From Arthrobacter sp. FW306-07-I (lineage in GTDB: Bacteria; Actinomycetota; Actinomycetes; Actinomycetales; Micrococcaceae), in the NCBI RefSeq assembly GCF_021800405.1, contig NZ_CP084550.1:372001-436000 (forward strand): DNA of 64,000 bases. Reading direction: 5' to 3'. The notes beneath the pieces are model-generated. The model was not told where the DNA came from, did no database searches, and saw only the letters and a program-made list of their open reading frames with translations. Of this stretch, positions 38,245-46,942 are shown in pieces; the first letter of the stretch is position 1; each line of letters begins with the position of its first letter. A program made the translations under genes and the position numbers.

Positions 38245-38675
38245 CGGTTTACCTCACCTGGTTTTAGGGTTGGGGGAATTTCTGAGAGGGTTTCGCCTGT
38301 TTGGGGCAGGCCCTTGATCTGCTTGAGTTCCTTGCGGCCGATCGAGGCCAGGACTGCGGCGATGATCGCCCAGATCACGGCGACGATCAGCGCGGCCCAG
38401 CCCAGGGCCATGACGGCGCCCAGGGCCCACATCAGGGCCAGGGAGAGGAAGAGCAGGACGAAGTGTCCGCCTACGCCGGCGCCGGCGAGCATGCCTGCGC
38501 CCTTGCCGGCCCGGGAGGTGGATTGTTTGAGTTCGGCCTTGGCCAGCTCCACTTCCTGGCGCATCAGGGTGGACAGGTCCCGGGTCACATCACCGAGCAG
38601 ATCGCCCAGGGACGCGTTGTCCGCTTTCACATGCGCCGCGCTGGGCGGCGGCTCAGGAATCTGGCTACTCATCAC
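38241..38675 (-). CDS. Holin-like membrane protein (DUF1469 family)
   Basis: A 144-residue protein with a leading amphipathic helix (LLGDVTRDLSTLMRQEVELA) and two hydrophobic helices (about 60-83 and 88-110, LGWAALIVAVIWAIIAAVLA). This is the Phage_holin_3_6/DUF1469 pattern common in actinobacterial stress operons. It overlaps both neighbours by 4 bases. Confidence 0.85.
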   Translation of the reverse strand: MMSSQIPEPPPSAAHVKADNASLGDLLGDVTRDLSTLMRQEVELAKAELKQSTSRAGKGAGMLAGAGVGGHFVLLFLSLALMWALGAVMALGWAALIVAVIWAIIAAVLASIGRKELKQIKGLPQTGETLSEIPPTLKPGEVNR

Positions 38676-39676
38676 AGACCACCCGTCTGGCCACCCCGGG
38701 TGCGGTCCTGGGTGAGGGGATCGTTCGCCATGGGATCGTCAGCAAGCGCTCGGTCCCGCAGCGGGTCGTCGGACAGCTGGTTGCCGGACCAGGGTTCCTC
38801 CACCAGTTGCGGGCTGTCGAGCCCACTGGCCGGACCGGCGGACTCGGAGTAGCCGCTGCCCGGTGCGCCGCCGTCGTAGCCTGCCGTGGTGGTGGCCGGG
38901 GCGGGGAGTTGCACGGGCGGGGGAGGGACGGTTCCACCGGCAACGGGGTAGGACTGGCTGTACTGGTCCCCGTACGTGCTGCCGGAGTACTGTCCGGACA
39001 GGCCTGCGGCACTGGTGCCGGCAGACGAGGGGGAGGCCTCCGGCGCGCCTGCGGTGAGGCCGCGGGTGAGGCGTCCGGCCAGGACGCCGGCGCCTGCTGC
39101 GAGGAGCAGGAAGGTGCCGGGGCGGTTGCGGGCGAAGCGCTGGACCTCGTTCAGGAGGTCACCGGGCTCGCGGTTCTCCAGCCAGGACGCTATTGAGGAG
39201 GTGCGTTCAGCTGCCTGCCGGACCAAGTCGCTGGCCATGCCCTGCTGGTCCGGGGCGCTGGCCATGCTGTGGAGCTGGCTGGAAATGTTGCGGATGCCTT
39301 CGGCCGCTTTCTGCTGCTGTGTGCCGGCCTGGCTGGTCAGCCCCGACTTGGCCTGGTGCAGCAAATCCTGCGCATTGGACTTCGCCTCCTGCGCCACGTT
39401 CGCGGCCTCGCTCTTGGCCGTCTCCGCCACGTTCTGCGCCGATCCTTTGGCGGTCCGGGCTACGTCGGCTGCTTCTTCCTTGGCTGCATCCCTTCGGGAT
39501 GAACCAGCGGCGTCCCCGGCCTGGGCGTCACTGGCCTGGGCGTAGCCGGTCTGGCTCTCGCCGGTGAGGGGAGTGGCGGTGGACGGGAAGGTGGCGGGCT
39601 CCCGCTCGCCAGGAATTCCTGTGCTGGCCGGAGGGGCCGTGTAAGCGGGATCCTCGGACCATTGGTTCTCTGTCAT
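38672..39676 (-). CDS. LEA-like/apolipoprotein-like stress protein
   Basis: A 334-residue protein with no enzyme motif. Residues about 55-125 consist of Ala/Lys/Glu/Gln helical repeats (KEEAADVARTAKGSAQNVAE, TAKSEAANVAQEAKSNAQDL) with an 11-residue-like period as in group 3 LEA proteins. A hydrophobic, glycine-rich helix (TFLLLAAGAGVLAGRLTRGL) lies near 180-200, then a Ser/Gly/Pro-rich tail. ATG 39676 is the natural start. A SigB-like promoter lies about 90 bases upstream, so the three overlapping genes are probably general stress genes. Confidence 0.78.
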   Translation of the reverse strand: MTENQWSEDPAYTAPPASTGIPGEREPATFPSTATPLTGESQTGYAQASDAQAGDAAGSSRRDAAKEEAADVARTAKGSAQNVAETAKSEAANVAQEAKSNAQDLLHQAKSGLTSQAGTQQQKAAEGIRNISSQLHSMASAPDQQGMASDLVRQAAERTSSIASWLENREPGDLLNEVQRFARNRPGTFLLLAAGAGVLAGRLTRGLTAGAPEASPSSAGTSAAGLSGQYSGSTYGDQYSQSYPVAGGTVPPPPVQLPAPATTTAGYDGGAPGSGYSESAGPASGLDSPQLVEEPWSGNQLSDDPLRDRALADDPMANDPLTQDRTRGGQTGGL

Positions 39677-39767
39677 CTTCGCTCTCTTTCCAAGAAGGCC
39701 GGTTGTTGAATCAAGAACCAGCAATACTGGCCGTAAAATGATAAGCATGATTACTAATAAAAGGTAA

Positions 39768-39792
39768 GTACCCTTGCTAAGCGAGTTATAAC
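39768..39792 (-). promoter_or_regulatory. Candidate SigB/SigF-type promoter of the LEA-like operon
   Basis: On the minus strand GTTA (39792-39789) is followed after 15 bases by GGGTAC (39773-39768), close to the GTTT-N14-16-GGGTAY pattern of SigB/SigF-type sigma factors. A sigma factor of that class is encoded at 41749 in this window. Confidence 0.5.
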
Positions 39793-39861
39793 CGTTCCAA
39801 AAATGTCAGCCGGAATGGCCATGCCTGCCCGGTCACAGCGAAGTGGAAAGTGGTGGGAAAA

Positions 39862-40509
39862 ATGGACACAGCTCCATGGGTATGGGTGATAATTGCCGTT
39901 GTTGTGGTGGTGCTCATCGTGGTGCTGCTTCTGGCCGGAGGAAGGCGCCGGAAAGCAATGCAGGAGAAGCGGGACCAGGAGCACCGGGAAAAGGCTGCCG
40001 AGATCCGGCGCGAAGCCGAGAATATGGAAATTGATGCCCGCGAACGGGAGGCCAAGGCCATCCGGGCCCGTGCGGACGCCGAACAGGCCAAGGTTGACGC
40101 GGCGCGCCTCCAAAAAGAAGCTGAACAGCGCAGCCACGAGGCGCAGTCCCTGCGCGGCGATGTTGCCAGCCATACCCGCAAGGCGGACGAGATCGACCCC
40201 GACGCCGGAGTGGACCGCAGCCGGCGCCACGATACTCCTGCCGGCAGCGACAGGCGGTACGTGGACAATACACCTGACGGCACCGCGCATCCGAACACTG
40301 GAAATCCAGATGCCGGCCAGACGAACGCTGGACAATCGAACATCGGACAGTCCGACGTCGAGCCTGGCCGCGGCGCACACCGGGAAGCGACAGCTGCAGG
40401 TGCCAATGCGGAAATTCCTGAGGATGAATCCGGGCTGAGGCGTCAGCCTGGCCCCGGGAACACTTCCGCCGGGCGGGATGTACGGGGAGAGGAAAATCCG
40501 CGCATCTAG
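39862..40509 (+). CDS. Single-helix membrane protein with coiled coil
   Basis: A 215-residue protein. Residues 5-25 are a strongly hydrophobic anchor (WVWVIIAVVVVVLIVVLLLA). Residues about 28-95 form a highly charged coiled coil (RREAENMEIDAREREAKAIR, AEQAKVDAARLQKEAEQRSH). The rest is polar and rich in Asn/Gly/Asp repeats (GNPDAGQTNAGQSNIGQSD). Topology suggests a membrane-tethered cytosolic scaffold. It is divergent from the LEA-like operon. GTG 39850 is an alternative start. Confidence 0.75.
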   Translation: MDTAPWVWVIIAVVVVVLIVVLLLAGGRRRKAMQEKRDQEHREKAAEIRREAENMEIDAREREAKAIRARADAEQAKVDAARLQKEAEQRSHEAQSLRGDVASHTRKADEIDPDAGVDRSRRHDTPAGSDRRYVDNTPDGTAHPNTGNPDAGQTNAGQSNIGQSDVEPGRGAHREATAAGANAEIPEDESGLRRQPGPGNTSAGRDVRGEENPRI

Positions 40510-40560
40510 TCCGGCTGTCCCGGTGGTGGAATCAACCGCGGGATAGTCGCTGCGGCGTAG

Positions 40561-41601
40561 CTAAGGCTTGCGCGGCTTCAGGACGGGGGAAGGGGCTGCC
40601 CCTTCCCCCGTTCCCATGCCCTGGAGGAGTTCCTTGACGGCGTCGATGGAGGACACCTGCGGTTCCCACCCCAGGATGCGCCGGGCCCGGCTGGTGTCCA
40701 TGATGGGTGCGCCGGCGGCCATCCCCACCCAGCCTGAATCGGTGGGCTGGATCCTTGCCCGCCACGTCAGGTCCACCACCGCGTGGAGCAGCCGCATGGG
40801 GATGGGCAATATTCTCTTCGCCCCGAGGATGCGGGCCAGTTCCTGGGGATTCAGGACGGGCTCTGCGGCGATGTTGAAGGCGCCACTGGCCCGCTGGTCC
40901 ACGGCCCGCCAGTAAGCCTCTGCGACGTCGTCCGCATGAACTGCCTGGAAAACCAGGTTGTCCGGGGCCGGCAGCAGCGGGAGCCAAGGTTTCCACGGGA
41001 CGAGCCGCGGAAAAATGTGCCCAAGGAAGTACCTGCCGATCTCACTTCCCGCCCGGCCCTGGAAAATGAGGCCCGGCCGGAGCCGGGCCACCGAAACGTC
41101 CGGATGTGCGGCGGCGAATTCATCCAGCAGTTTTTCCTGCTCGGCTTTGTGCCGGCTGTAGTGGGAGCCTGCCATTCCGGTTGCCGGCCAGGACTCGTCC
41201 CTGCGCGGCTCCTTGCTTGACTTGCTGTAGGCGCCCACGGAGGACGCGCAGACAACCTGCTTCACGCCTGCCCTGCCGGCAGCTTCCAGCGCGTTCTTCG
41301 TGCCGGTGACATTGGTCCGGTGCAGGAGGTCCAGGTTGTGGTTCGGCTGGATTTGCCACGCCAGGTGGACCACTGCGTCAACGCCCGCGAGGGCCTTTTC
41401 CAGCTTCTGCCCGTCCTGCTCCAGACCCACGTCCAGGGTGTGCCACTCCACGCCGGCGTAGGGCGCCAGTGAGGTGTCGGGGAGCCTGCGGCTGATGCCC
41501 ACAAGCTGCAGGCTGCCGGGCTTCCGGGCGAGTTGGCCCTGCAGGTTGCGCAGCAGTGCTGTTCCGGCGTTTCCGCTTGCTCCGGTGATGGCGATGCGCA
41601 T
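40561..41601 (-). CDS. NAD-dependent epimerase/dehydratase family protein
   Basis: A 346-residue extended SDR. The dinucleotide loop is ITGASGNAGTALLRNL; VHLAWQIQPNHNLDLLHRTN and CASSVGAYS precede the active-site tyrosine-lysine in HYSRHKAEQEK; VHADDVAEAYWRA is a later family motif. The substrate is unknown. It is transcribed away from the sigma-factor and heptose genes. An HldD-type epimerase role cannot be excluded, but nothing specific supports it. Confidence 0.82.
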   Translation of the reverse strand: MRIAITGASGNAGTALLRNLQGQLARKPGSLQLVGISRRLPDTSLAPYAGVEWHTLDVGLEQDGQKLEKALAGVDAVVHLAWQIQPNHNLDLLHRTNVTGTKNALEAAGRAGVKQVVCASSVGAYSKSSKEPRRDESWPATGMAGSHYSRHKAEQEKLLDEFAAAHPDVSVARLRPGLIFQGRAGSEIGRYFLGHIFPRLVPWKPWLPLLPAPDNLVFQAVHADDVAEAYWRAVDQRASGAFNIAAEPVLNPQELARILGAKRILPIPMRLLHAVVDLTWRARIQPTDSGWVGMAAGAPIMDTSRARRILGWEPQVSSIDAVKELLQGMGTGEGAAPSPVLKPRKP

Positions 41602-41748
41602 GGCAAAACTCCTTGGCGGGTTGGTCCGGTCGCCGCTTATATTCCGAGCCTACAGCGGAGAAGGATTGTTTTATAAGCAACCTTATGATTTGCTGCTTCT
41701 AAGTCTTGCCGCAGGCTTTCGGAACCAGACCGAGGGAAACCAACACTC

Positions 41749-42705
41749 ATGCCCGAATCCTTTGCCGCACTTGCCATGGATGCTGCGCCTGTCCATCGCC
41801 AACAGCCGGAACCGGCACAACAACAAAGTCCTCCCGCCACTTCAGGGCGGCTGCGGGAGACATTCGAAAACGACCTGGTCCTGCGCTACCTGGACCTCGC
41901 CGAAGCCCTCGCTGCGCGGTTTGAAGCCCGCGGGAGGGAACGCGCAGACCTGAACCAGGTGGCCTACCTGGGCCTGGTGAAAGCGGCCCGCGGCTTTGAC
42001 CAGGCCAAGGGCGAAAGTTTCCCCGCCTATGCCGCTCCCACCATCACGGGGGAACTCAAGAGGTACCTCCGGGACCGGACGTGGGTTGTTCGCCCGCCGC
42101 GCCATATCCAGGACCTGAGGACCCGGCTGTTCCGGGCGGAGCCCGAGCTGACCCAGTCGTTGGGCCGGAACCCCAGCGTTGCGGAACTGGCCGGCGAGCT
42201 GGGGACTGATCCCGCGGAAGTGCAGGAAGCGATTTCGGCGTCGAGCAGCATGCATCCGGATTCCCTGGACGCGGTGAACCCGAACTCCGACGCACCCTCC
42301 ATCGGAGAAGTGCTGGCATGCCCGGACACGCCACTCGAGCGGCTTGAGGAACTGGCATGCCTGCGGGACGCCATGCAGGACCTGGACGACTCGGACCGCG
42401 AGCTTTTGTACCGGCGCTACTTCTGCGAGGAAACGCAGGTGCAGCTGGGGAAGCGGTTGGGGATGTCCCAGATGCAGGTATCCCGACGCCTGGCGAAGGT
42501 GCTGGTGGAACTGCAGCGGCGCTTGGAGACAAGCGCCCAGTTCTCCCGGCCTGAGGACATGGCCGGCAATGTAACCTCAACCCACGCCGGGCAAGCCGGC
42601 GGTATGGGCAGTCCGGTTGCGCCGTTCCGCCAGGCCCGGAACGCAGGGCACCAGGGCATTGCCCGCACTGGCGGCCGCCGCCTCGGCGGCACGCGGACCC
42701 GGTAG
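41749..42705 (+). CDS. Sigma-70 family factor, SigB/SigF type
   Basis: A 318-residue alternative sigma factor. Region 2 is visible as DLNQVAYLGLVKAARGFDQAKG then FPAYAAPTITGELKRYLRDR (core and -10 binding); region 3 spans AEPELTQSLGRNPSVAELAGEL; region 4 has QVQLGKRLGMSQMQVSRRLA, the -35-binding HTH. The C-terminal 50 residues (after about 265) are a Gly/Arg-rich extension. The type controls general stress genes. No anti-sigma (RsbW) or antagonist gene is adjacent, which is unusual for this class. Confidence 0.9.
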   Translation: MPESFAALAMDAAPVHRQQPEPAQQQSPPATSGRLRETFENDLVLRYLDLAEALAARFEARGRERADLNQVAYLGLVKAARGFDQAKGESFPAYAAPTITGELKRYLRDRTWVVRPPRHIQDLRTRLFRAEPELTQSLGRNPSVAELAGELGTDPAEVQEAISASSSMHPDSLDAVNPNSDAPSIGEVLACPDTPLERLEELACLRDAMQDLDDSDRELLYRRYFCEETQVQLGKRLGMSQMQVSRRLAKVLVELQRRLETSAQFSRPEDMAGNVTSTHAGQAGGMGSPVAPFRQARNAGHQGIARTGGRRLGGTRTR

Positions 42706-43015
42706 CAGGGGATCAGGTGGCAGCAGTCCCCCCAGCACGCCCTCGGGAGTGTGGCCATGGCGGAATTTCCGGCGACAGTGGGTTTCTGAGGACAGTGCAC
42801 TTTCTGGGGACAGAGCAGCTTGTTACGACGGCGGTACGCCGTTTCGAAGGCGCCGGTGCGGGCCTGGGCGGAAAGGCTGGAAGAGCCCTGAAAGGAGCAA
42901 CCGCAGCGCCCCAATCCCTATCTTGCCTGTTCAAACGGGTATCAGAACAAGCCTCTACAGCCGAAAAAGCCTGCGGCGCTGTTTAGGAGCAGGAGCAGGA
43001 GGGAACAGGTTGTTT
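42706..43015. other. Gene-free leader before the heptose cluster
   Basis: This interval should hold the promoter of the heptose cluster. It contains a 17-18-base direct repeat: GACAGTGGGTTTCTGAG (42774-42790) and GACAGTGCACTTTCTGG (42791-42807), then GGACAGAG. GGGTAT at 42939-42944 has no matching GTTT at the right distance. No protein gene is supported. Confidence 0.5.
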
Positions 43016-43552
43016 ATGGGAAGCTCTGAAACCTCCAAGCTCCGGGCTGTCCTGTTCGACCGGGACGGGACCCTGGTGGTCGATGTGCCCTACAACGGGG
43101 ACCCCGGCAAAGTACGGCCCATGGCCGGCGCCAAGGCTGTGCTGGACAGCCTGCGGGCGGACGGCATTGCCACCGGCGTGATCAGCAACCAGTCGGGCAT
43201 TGCCCGCGGGCTGATTACGGCCGAGGACGTGGCAAAGGTCAATGCACGCGTGGAAGAACTGCTGGGACCGTTCGACGTGTGGGAGGTCTGTCCGCATGCC
43301 GAACAGGATGGCTGCGACTGCCGCAAACCTGCTCCCGGGATGGTGCACAGCGCCTGCCGCAAACTTGGTATCACAGAATCCGAAGCCGCCCTGATCGGGG
43401 ACATCGGTGCCGACGTGGGTGCCGCGGAAGCGGCAGGGGCCACCGGAGTACTGGTGCCCACCCCCGTGACACGCGTCGAAGAGGTAGCCGCTGCGCGGCT
43501 GGTCGCCCCTGATCTTGCCTCCGCCGTCGGACTGCTGCAGGGGACCGCCTGA
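43016..43552 (+). CDS. GmhB-like HAD-IIIA phosphatase
   Basis: A 178-residue phosphatase resembling D-glycero-D-manno-heptose-1,7-bisphosphate 7-phosphatase. Motif I is LFDRDGTLVVDVPY, motif II is VISNQSGIARG, and the zinc loop CPHAEQDGCDCRKPAPGM is diagnostic of the GmhB/HisB-N group; LIGDIGADVGAAEAAG closes the active site. It opens the cluster. GGAGG is rather far from ATG 43016, and a TTG at 43010 is a possible alternative start. Its stop overlaps the GT9 start by 1 base. Confidence 0.85.
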   Translation: MGSSETSKLRAVLFDRDGTLVVDVPYNGDPGKVRPMAGAKAVLDSLRADGIATGVISNQSGIARGLITAEDVAKVNARVEELLGPFDVWEVCPHAEQDGCDCRKPAPGMVHSACRKLGITESEAALIGDIGADVGAAEAAGATGVLVPTPVTRVEEVAAARLVAPDLASAVGLLQGTA

Positions 43553-44640
43553 TGGGGCGCGTCCTGGTGGCCCGGCTGGACAGCATGGGCGACGTCCTGC
43601 TGGCCGGTCCCGCTGTCCGGGCAGTGGCAAACGGGCGGGCACAGTACGGCGGCAGCACCAACCACGTGGTCATGCTGTGCGGCCGGCAGGGTGAAGCTGC
43701 GGCCGCGATGCTCCCCGGGGCCGCAGAGGTCTACAGCTGGGACAGCCCCTGGATCATGAACCCGGCGCCCAGGATGACCGGCCCGCATGCCGACCGGCTG
43801 ATCGAATATGTCCGCAATTCCCGGATCACCGAAGCCGTCATCCTTACGTCCTTCCACCAGTCACCGTTGCCGCTGGCGCTGTTGCTTCGGCTGGCCGGAG
43901 TGGAGCGCATCACGGGGGCCTCAACTGACTACGCAGGTTCACTGCTGGACGTACGCCTCAAGCCCGGTGAGGACTTTCCGGAAGACCAACCCGAGGCGGA
44001 ACGGGCGCTGGGCATTGCCGAGGCCGCCGGTTTCCGGCTGCCAGCCGGGGACGACGGGAAGCTGCACGTCGACTCCGTCCCCGACGTAACCGACCTGGTA
44101 GGCGACGAGCCCTACGTTGTGGTCCACCCCGGAGCGGCCGTCCCCGCAAGGGCGTGGCCCCCGCTGCACCATGCAGCCGCCGTCGAACTCCTCCAGGGCG
44201 CTGGGTACCGCGTGGTGGTGACCGGCGGCCCGGCGGAAAAGTCATTGACCGCCACGGTGGCCGGCCCCTCGGCCCTGGACCTGGGCGGACGCACCGATCT
44301 TTCCACTATGGCTGGCGTGATGGCCGGCGCCGATGCCGTGGTCAGCGGCAACACCGGGCCTGCCCACCTGGCAGCTGCGGTGGGAACCCCCGTGGCATGC
44401 CTGTTTTCCCCCGTGGTCCCGGCCATCCGCTGGGCGCCCTACGGCGTGCCCCTGGAACTCCTCGGGGACCAGAACGCCCCCTGCCGCATGTCCCGCGCCC
44501 GGGTTTGCCCCGTCCTCGGCCACCCCTGCCTCGACTCGGTCCCGCCGGAAGAAGTGGTGGCCGCGGTGGAGCGCCTGATCAGCGGGGTGAGCTCCTTCAG
44601 CACCCATGTGAGTACCCGTAGAAAGGCCCGCAACAGATGA
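43552..44640 (+). CDS. Glycosyltransferase family 9 (heptosyltransferase-like)
   Basis: A 362-residue GT-B enzyme of the ADP-heptose:LPS heptosyltransferase family. The N-terminus VLVARLDSMGDVLLAGPAVRA matches WaaC/WaaF-type enzymes; PYVVVHPGAAVPARAWP and AVVSGNTGPAHLAAAVGTP are the sugar-nucleotide-binding motifs. In LPS-containing bacteria these add heptose from ADP-heptose; here no LPS is expected, so the acceptor is unknown. Translationally coupled to the phosphatase and, by ATGA, to the next gene. Confidence 0.88.
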   Translation: MGRVLVARLDSMGDVLLAGPAVRAVANGRAQYGGSTNHVVMLCGRQGEAAAAMLPGAAEVYSWDSPWIMNPAPRMTGPHADRLIEYVRNSRITEAVILTSFHQSPLPLALLLRLAGVERITGASTDYAGSLLDVRLKPGEDFPEDQPEAERALGIAEAAGFRLPAGDDGKLHVDSVPDVTDLVGDEPYVVVHPGAAVPARAWPPLHHAAAVELLQGAGYRVVVTGGPAEKSLTATVAGPSALDLGGRTDLSTMAGVMAGADAVVSGNTGPAHLAAAVGTPVACLFSPVVPAIRWAPYGVPLELLGDQNAPCRMSRARVCPVLGHPCLDSVPPEEVVAAVERLISGVSSFSTHVSTRRKARNR

Positions 44641-45671
44641 GAATCCTGCTCTGGCATGTTCACGGTTCCTGGACGGACGCGTTTGTCCGCGGCCGTCATG
44701 AGTACCTGCTCCCCGTCCTGCCCGAACGTGGGGCCTGGGGACTGGGCCGCGCCGGGAGGGACTGGCCGGACTCCGCGCGGGAGGTGGATCTGGCGACGCT
44801 CGACGCCGACGCCGTGGACGCCGTCGTCCTCCAGCGGCCCGAAGAGATCGACGAAGTGGTCCGCACGCTGGGGCGCATGCCCGGCGTCGACCTTCCGGCC
44901 GTGTTCGTCGAACACAACACCCCCAAGGGCAACTTCCCGAACATCAGCCATCCGCTCGCTGGCCAAAACAGCATCCCCGTTGTCCACGTGACCCATTTCA
45001 ACCGGTTGGCCTGGGACAACGGCTCCGCTCCCACCACCGTGATCGAGCACGGCATCCCCGACCCGGGGCAGCTCTACACCGGCGAGCTGCCCGAACTGGG
45101 CGTCGTGATCAACGAACCCGTCCGCCGCGGCCGCGTTACTGGTACGGACCTGTTGCCCGCCTTTGCCTCTGTGGCACCGCTGCAGGTGTTCGGCATGAAG
45201 ACGGACGGACTGGCCGAAGCCACCGGAATCGAACCTTCACTGCTGACAGCCCGGGGCGACCTGAAAACCGTTGAGCTGCACCGGGAACTGGCCCGCTGCC
45301 GGGTCTACGTCCATCCGATGCGCTGGACCTCGCTGGGCCTGTCCCTCCTGGAAGCCATGCATCTGGGCATGCCGGTGGTGGTGCTGGCGGCCACGGAGGC
45401 CCCCCGGGCGGTGCCGCAGGAAGCCGGCATTGTTTCCGCGGACGTCGACGAACTGCTCCGCTGCGCAGCGCGGCTGGTTGCCAATCCGGATGAAGCCCGA
45501 CGGCGGGGACTTGCCGCCCGTGAGGCGGCGCTGGAGCGTTACGGCCTGGGCAAGTTCCAGGACCGCTGGGATGAGCTCCTGGCGGACCTGCGGACCCAGC
45601 CCCGGCACTCCGACAACGGACGTCCGGACGAGCGGATCCTCGTTCCGGCGCGGGAGAGGAAGACCCCATGA
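44637..45671 (+). CDS. GT-B glycosyltransferase
   Basis: A 344-residue glycosyltransferase, GT4-like. The N-terminus MRILLWHVHGSWTDAFVRG is a GT-B start. AVFVEHNTPKGNFPN and TVIEHGIPDP are in the middle, and VYVHPMRWTSLGLSLLEAMHLGMPVV is the EX7E-type nucleotide-binding region. Donor and acceptor cannot be read. ATGA overlaps on both sides place it firmly inside the operon. Confidence 0.85.
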   Translation: MRILLWHVHGSWTDAFVRGRHEYLLPVLPERGAWGLGRAGRDWPDSAREVDLATLDADAVDAVVLQRPEEIDEVVRTLGRMPGVDLPAVFVEHNTPKGNFPNISHPLAGQNSIPVVHVTHFNRLAWDNGSAPTTVIEHGIPDPGQLYTGELPELGVVINEPVRRGRVTGTDLLPAFASVAPLQVFGMKTDGLAEATGIEPSLLTARGDLKTVELHRELARCRVYVHPMRWTSLGLSLLEAMHLGMPVVVLAATEAPRAVPQEAGIVSADVDELLRCAARLVANPDEARRRGLAAREAALERYGLGKFQDRWDELLADLRTQPRHSDNGRPDERILVPARERKTP

Positions 45672-46942
45672 AGATCGCCATGATTTCCGAGCACGCCAGT
45701 CCGCTGGCGGCACTTGGAGGGGTGGATGCCGGCGGACAGAACGTGCACGTTGCCGCGCTGTCGGAAGCCCTTGCCAAGCGGGGCCACCACGTCACCGTCT
45801 ATACGCGAAGGGACGGAACGGAGCTCCCCGGGAGGGTGCGGGTGGGACGGCGCCTCGAGGTGGTCCACGTCGACGCCGGCCCTGCCCGGCACGTGCCCAA
45901 GGACGAGTTGCTGCCCTACATGGGCGAACTCGCTGACGGTGTGGCCGCCGACTGGGGCCAGCGGCCGCCGGACGTGGTGCACGGGCACTTCTGGATGTCC
46001 GGCCTTGCCGCCCTCGACGCGGCCCGCCGGCCGGACACCAATTACCGGGTGCCAATGCTGCAGACCTTCCACGCGCTGGGAACCGTCAAGCGCAGGCACC
46101 AGGGTGCCGAGGACACCAGCCCCGAGGCGCGCCGCTGGCTGGAACCAGGGGTGGGCCGCTCTGCGGACCGGATTATCGCCACCTGTTCGGACGAGGTTTT
46201 CGAGCTCAAGGCCATGGGCATCGCCACCGGCAAGATCTCCATCGCGCCCTGCGGTGTGGATCTTGGCTTCTTCTCACCGGAGGGTCCGGCCGCCGCGCGG
46301 AAGCGCCGCTACCGGATCCTGTCCGTAGGGCGGCTGGTGCCCCGCAAGGGCGTGGACCTGGTCATCCGTTCGCTCCCGTACCTCAAGGCGGCCGGATTCG
46401 AGGACGTCGAACTCCTGATCGTGGGCGGCGGCGACTCGAACGGGATGCACGCCGACCCGGAAATCCGCCGCCTCATGGACCTTGCGGCCCAGCTTGGCGT
46501 ATCGGAGCAGGTAACCCTGCAGGGCCAGGTGTCCCGGGCTGAAATGCCCGGCATCTTCCGCAGCGCCGACGCCGTCGTGTGCGCACCCTGGTACGAGCCC
46601 TTCGGCATCGTCCCGCTGGAGGCCATGGCCTGCGGTGTGCCCGTGGTGGCAGCCGCGGTGGGCGGTCTCCGGGACACGGTGGTGGACCATGCCACGGGCC
46701 TGCATGTGCCGCCCAAGGACCCTGAAGCCATTGCGTCGGCCCTGTCGCTGCTTCTGGAAAACCCCGACCTCAGGGCCAAGCTCGGCCAGGCCGGCGAGCG
46801 CCGGGCCCGCACCCGCTACTCCTGGGACCGGGTGGCAGCGGAAACCGAAAAGGCCTACCAGTTGGCCGTGGCCGGCGTCCAGAAAAGCGCCCAGGCGGGC
46901 GCTCCGGCCGGGATCGTACCGATGGAAGGAGCCGCACTGTGA
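45668..46942 (+). CDS. Glycosyltransferase family 4
   Basis: A 424-residue GT4. It starts MKIAMISEHASPLAALGGVD with the DAGGQNVHVAAL motif shared with sucrose-phosphate-synthase and MshA-type enzymes. VHGHFWMSGLAAL, ILSVGRLVPRKGVDLVI and WYEPFGIVPLEAMACGVPVVA (EX7E) follow. It probably uses a nucleotide sugar, possibly the heptose nucleotide made by its neighbours (inference). Coupled by 4-base overlaps to both neighbours. Confidence 0.88.
   Translation: MKIAMISEHASPLAALGGVDAGGQNVHVAALSEALAKRGHHVTVYTRRDGTELPGRVRVGRRLEVVHVDAGPARHVPKDELLPYMGELADGVAADWGQRPPDVVHGHFWMSGLAALDAARRPDTNYRVPMLQTFHALGTVKRRHQGAEDTSPEARRWLEPGVGRSADRIIATCSDEVFELKAMGIATGKISIAPCGVDLGFFSPEGPAAARKRRYRILSVGRLVPRKGVDLVIRSLPYLKAAGFEDVELLIVGGGDSNGMHADPEIRRLMDLAAQLGVSEQVTLQGQVSRAEMPGIFRSADAVVCAPWYEPFGIVPLEAMACGVPVVAAAVGGLRDTVVDHATGLHVPPKDPEAIASALSLLLENPDLRAKLGQAGERRARTRYSWDRVAAETEKAYQLAVAGVQKSAQAGAPAGIVPMEGAAL

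Noticed and set aside
40561..41601. HldD-type heptose epimerase completing the heptose pathway
   Set aside because: It is on the other strand, separated by the sigma gene, and shows only generic extended-SDR motifs.
42932..42945. SigB-type promoter before the heptose cluster
   Set aside because: GGGTAT is present but there is no GTTT-like element 14-16 bases upstream.
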